Assembly (NCBI GenBank): GCA_021202015.1
Contig: JAJQDV010000072.1
Location: 1 to 64,000, forward strand
Direction: 5' to 3'
Length of the DNA: 64,000 bases
Source of the DNA: Clostridiales bacterium
Lineage (GTDB): Bacteria; Bacillota; Clostridia; Lachnospirales; Lachnospiraceae
The notes beneath the pieces were generated by a model. That model had not been told where the DNA came from and ran no database searches. It saw nothing but the letters and a program-made list of their open reading frames with translations. Position 1 is the first letter of the stretch; every line of letters starts with the position of its first letter. A program made the translations under genes and the position numbers. This document shows positions 62,316 to 64,000 of this stretch, piece after piece.

Positions 62316-62915
62316 TTATACCAGCGCCGCAATCGCGGCCACCGCATCATCCATGTTAATATTCGACATATTGATGCACAGATCATAGCATTCTTTGTCG
62401 CCCCACTTCTGCCCGGAGAAAAACATGTAATACTGGGACCTCTGTCTGTCAAGAGACTGAATCTTTTTCTTAATCTCCTTCGTATTCAAAGCCTCTTCCT
62501 CACCCTGATTTCCCAGGCACCGCTTGATCTTATAATCCATATCCGCATAGACAAAGACCCGCAACGGCTGTTTCTCGCTCAGAATATAATCCGCGCAGCG
62601 TCCGACGATCACGCAGTCGGACTTCTCCGCCATATCCTTCAGGATGTTGCACTGCTCCCGGAAGATCATCTGGTTCTGATCGTCGATCGGATTCGTCATC
62701 ATCTGAAAGCTGCTGCCGGTATGAATCGGAAACATCGAAAACGGCCGTTTCTCCACAATGCTGTTTACATATTCCTCAGACAATTTTGTCTTGTCCGCGA
62801 TCGCCTGCACAATCTCTTTATCATAATAAGCGTATCCCAGTTTTTTTGCCAGGCATCGACCCAACTCACGTCCCCCACTGCCGAACTCACGGCTGATCGT
62901 GATAATTTTACTCAT
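62316..62915 (-). CDS. cytidylate kinase-like family protein
   Basis: MSKIITISREFGSGGRELGRCLAKKLGYAYYDKEI; start trimmed from 62984. Confidence 0.9.
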   Translation of the reverse strand: MSKIITISREFGSGGRELGRCLAKKLGYAYYDKEIVQAIADKTKLSEEYVNSIVEKRPFSMFPIHTGSSFQMMTNPIDDQNQMIFREQCNILKDMAEKSDCVIVGRCADYILSEKQPLRVFVYADMDYKIKRCLGNQGEEEALNTKEIKKKIQSLDRQRSQYYMFFSGQKWGDKECYDLCINMSNINMDDAVAAIAALV

Positions 62916-63107
62916 GAAATCCCACTCCTTTCTGAAATTATTTTCTGATAATTTTATGATATCACTTTCTTTTGTCCGACGCAATATGATATCTCAAAAC
63001 AATTATTCGAAAACAAAATAAACGTATCCCAGAAGTATTCCCTTTGTTTTCGTCATCCCGCAGTTATGCGGGTATATGACGTAAGGAACCGGCGCAAAAG
63101 TATGTAT

Positions 63108-64000
63108 TTACACACTCTCAAATTCTTCCACGATCTCCTTATCCGGCGGCGCTGTCAACAGACTTACCACCACAATGACAATGCAGGAGCAGACAAAGGC
63201 GGGAAGCAGTTCATAGATGCCGAACACGCCTCCGACGGGCGCGATCAGGAACTTCCAGATAAATACCATGGCGCCGCCCACGATCATGCCGGCCAGAGCG
63301 CCGTTGCGGTTTGTCCGTTTCCAGAACAGGGAAAACAGCATCACTCCGCCGAAGGAAGCGCCGAATCCGGCCCACGCAAAGGATACGATCTGGAAAACAG
63401 AGCTGTCCGGATTATGCGCCAGGATCACGGCGACCACGGCGATCACGATCACCGTCAGCCTCGCCAGGAGCATGGATGCTTTCTCGGAGAGTTTGAGACC
63501 CAGGCAGTCCTTCAACAGGTTCTGCGATACGCTGGAGGAGGCCGCAAGGAGCTGCGAATCCGCGGTGGACATCGTACAGGCCAGAATGCCGGCGAGGATC
63601 AGCCCCGCAATGACAACGGCCAGACCTCCGTTGTTGCTTAACAGCATGGCGGTTTTTATGATCAGCGTCTCGGATTCCGATGATGTGGTAAAGATATCAA
63701 TAGCGCCCGCCTGCGACATGGAGTAGCCGATGATTCCGATAAAAATAGCGATAAACATGGCGATCACAACCCATATCGTGGCAATCCGGCGGGACATTTT
63801 TAATTTATCCTCATCCCGGATCCCCATAAAACGAAGCAGGACATGCGGCATACCGAAATAGCCCAGTCCCCAGGCCATGGTGGACGCGATGGTCAGGCTG
63901 CCGTAGGAAGAGGCCGTCCCGGAAGCGGCGTCGTAGGTATGGAACATATCCAGATACCCCGGGAGCGCCTTCGCGTTGTCGACGACGATATCGAGCCCTC
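63108..64000 (-). CDS. putP: sodium/proline symporter (SSS family), 5' end beyond the window
   Basis: GLDIVVDNAKALPGYLDMFHTYDAASG...AWGLGYFGMPHVLLRFMGI...STADSQLLAASSSVSQNL; frame is open to the window edge. Confidence 0.9.
   Translation of the reverse strand, partial: GLDIVVDNAKALPGYLDMFHTYDAASGTASSYGSLTIASTMAWGLGYFGMPHVLLRFMGIRDEDKLKMSRRIATIWVVIAMFIAIFIGIIGYSMSQAGAIDIFTTSSESETLIIKTAMLLSNNGGLAVVIAGLILAGILACTMSTADSQLLAASSSVSQNLLKDCLGLKLSEKASMLLARLTVIVIAVVAVILAHNPDSSVFQIVSFAWAGFGASFGGVMLFSLFWKRTNRNGALAGMIVGGAMVFIWKFLIAPVGGVFGIYELLPAFVCSCIVIVVVSLLTAPPDKEIVEEFESV

Overview
This 64-kb window looks like a chromosomal segment of a Clostridia/Lachnospiraceae-type Firmicute. The taxon is inferred from gene content and gene style only. 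It is mostly housekeeping: two tRNA-Ser genes; ispD; tsaD, tsaB, tsaE, rimI and rnz; hom; prfB; glmM; a c-di-AMP (cdaA/cdaR) locus; sulfate-activation genes (cysD, fused cysNC); an O-acetylhomoserine sulfhydrylase-like gene; citrate synthase; a sulfotransferase; and a polar amino-acid ABC transporter. It also holds a subtype-B tannase homologue, a flavin reductase-rubredoxin-rubrerythrin fusion, an MMPL/RND transporter with a heptad-repeat partner, and the complete S10-spc-alpha ribosomal protein cluster on the minus strand (rpsJ to rplQ). I see no CRISPR array, prophage, IS transposase or rRNA. The best candidates for something undescribed are: (1) a dispersed ~87-bp intergenic repeat, six full copies plus one fragment, whose copies show compensatory base changes in at least two helices; (2) a prfB programmed-frameshift site that reads CTT TAA C instead of the usual CTT TGA C; (3) sulfate-activation genes plus an HPr-like gene lying between cdaR and glmM, with a duplication at the glmM junction and a sulfotransferase nearby; (4) a rubrerythrin fusion with a perfect internal Shine-Dalgarno and start codon; (5) a MITE-like palindromic element. 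All calls come from reading the sequence and the supplied ORFs. No database search was run.
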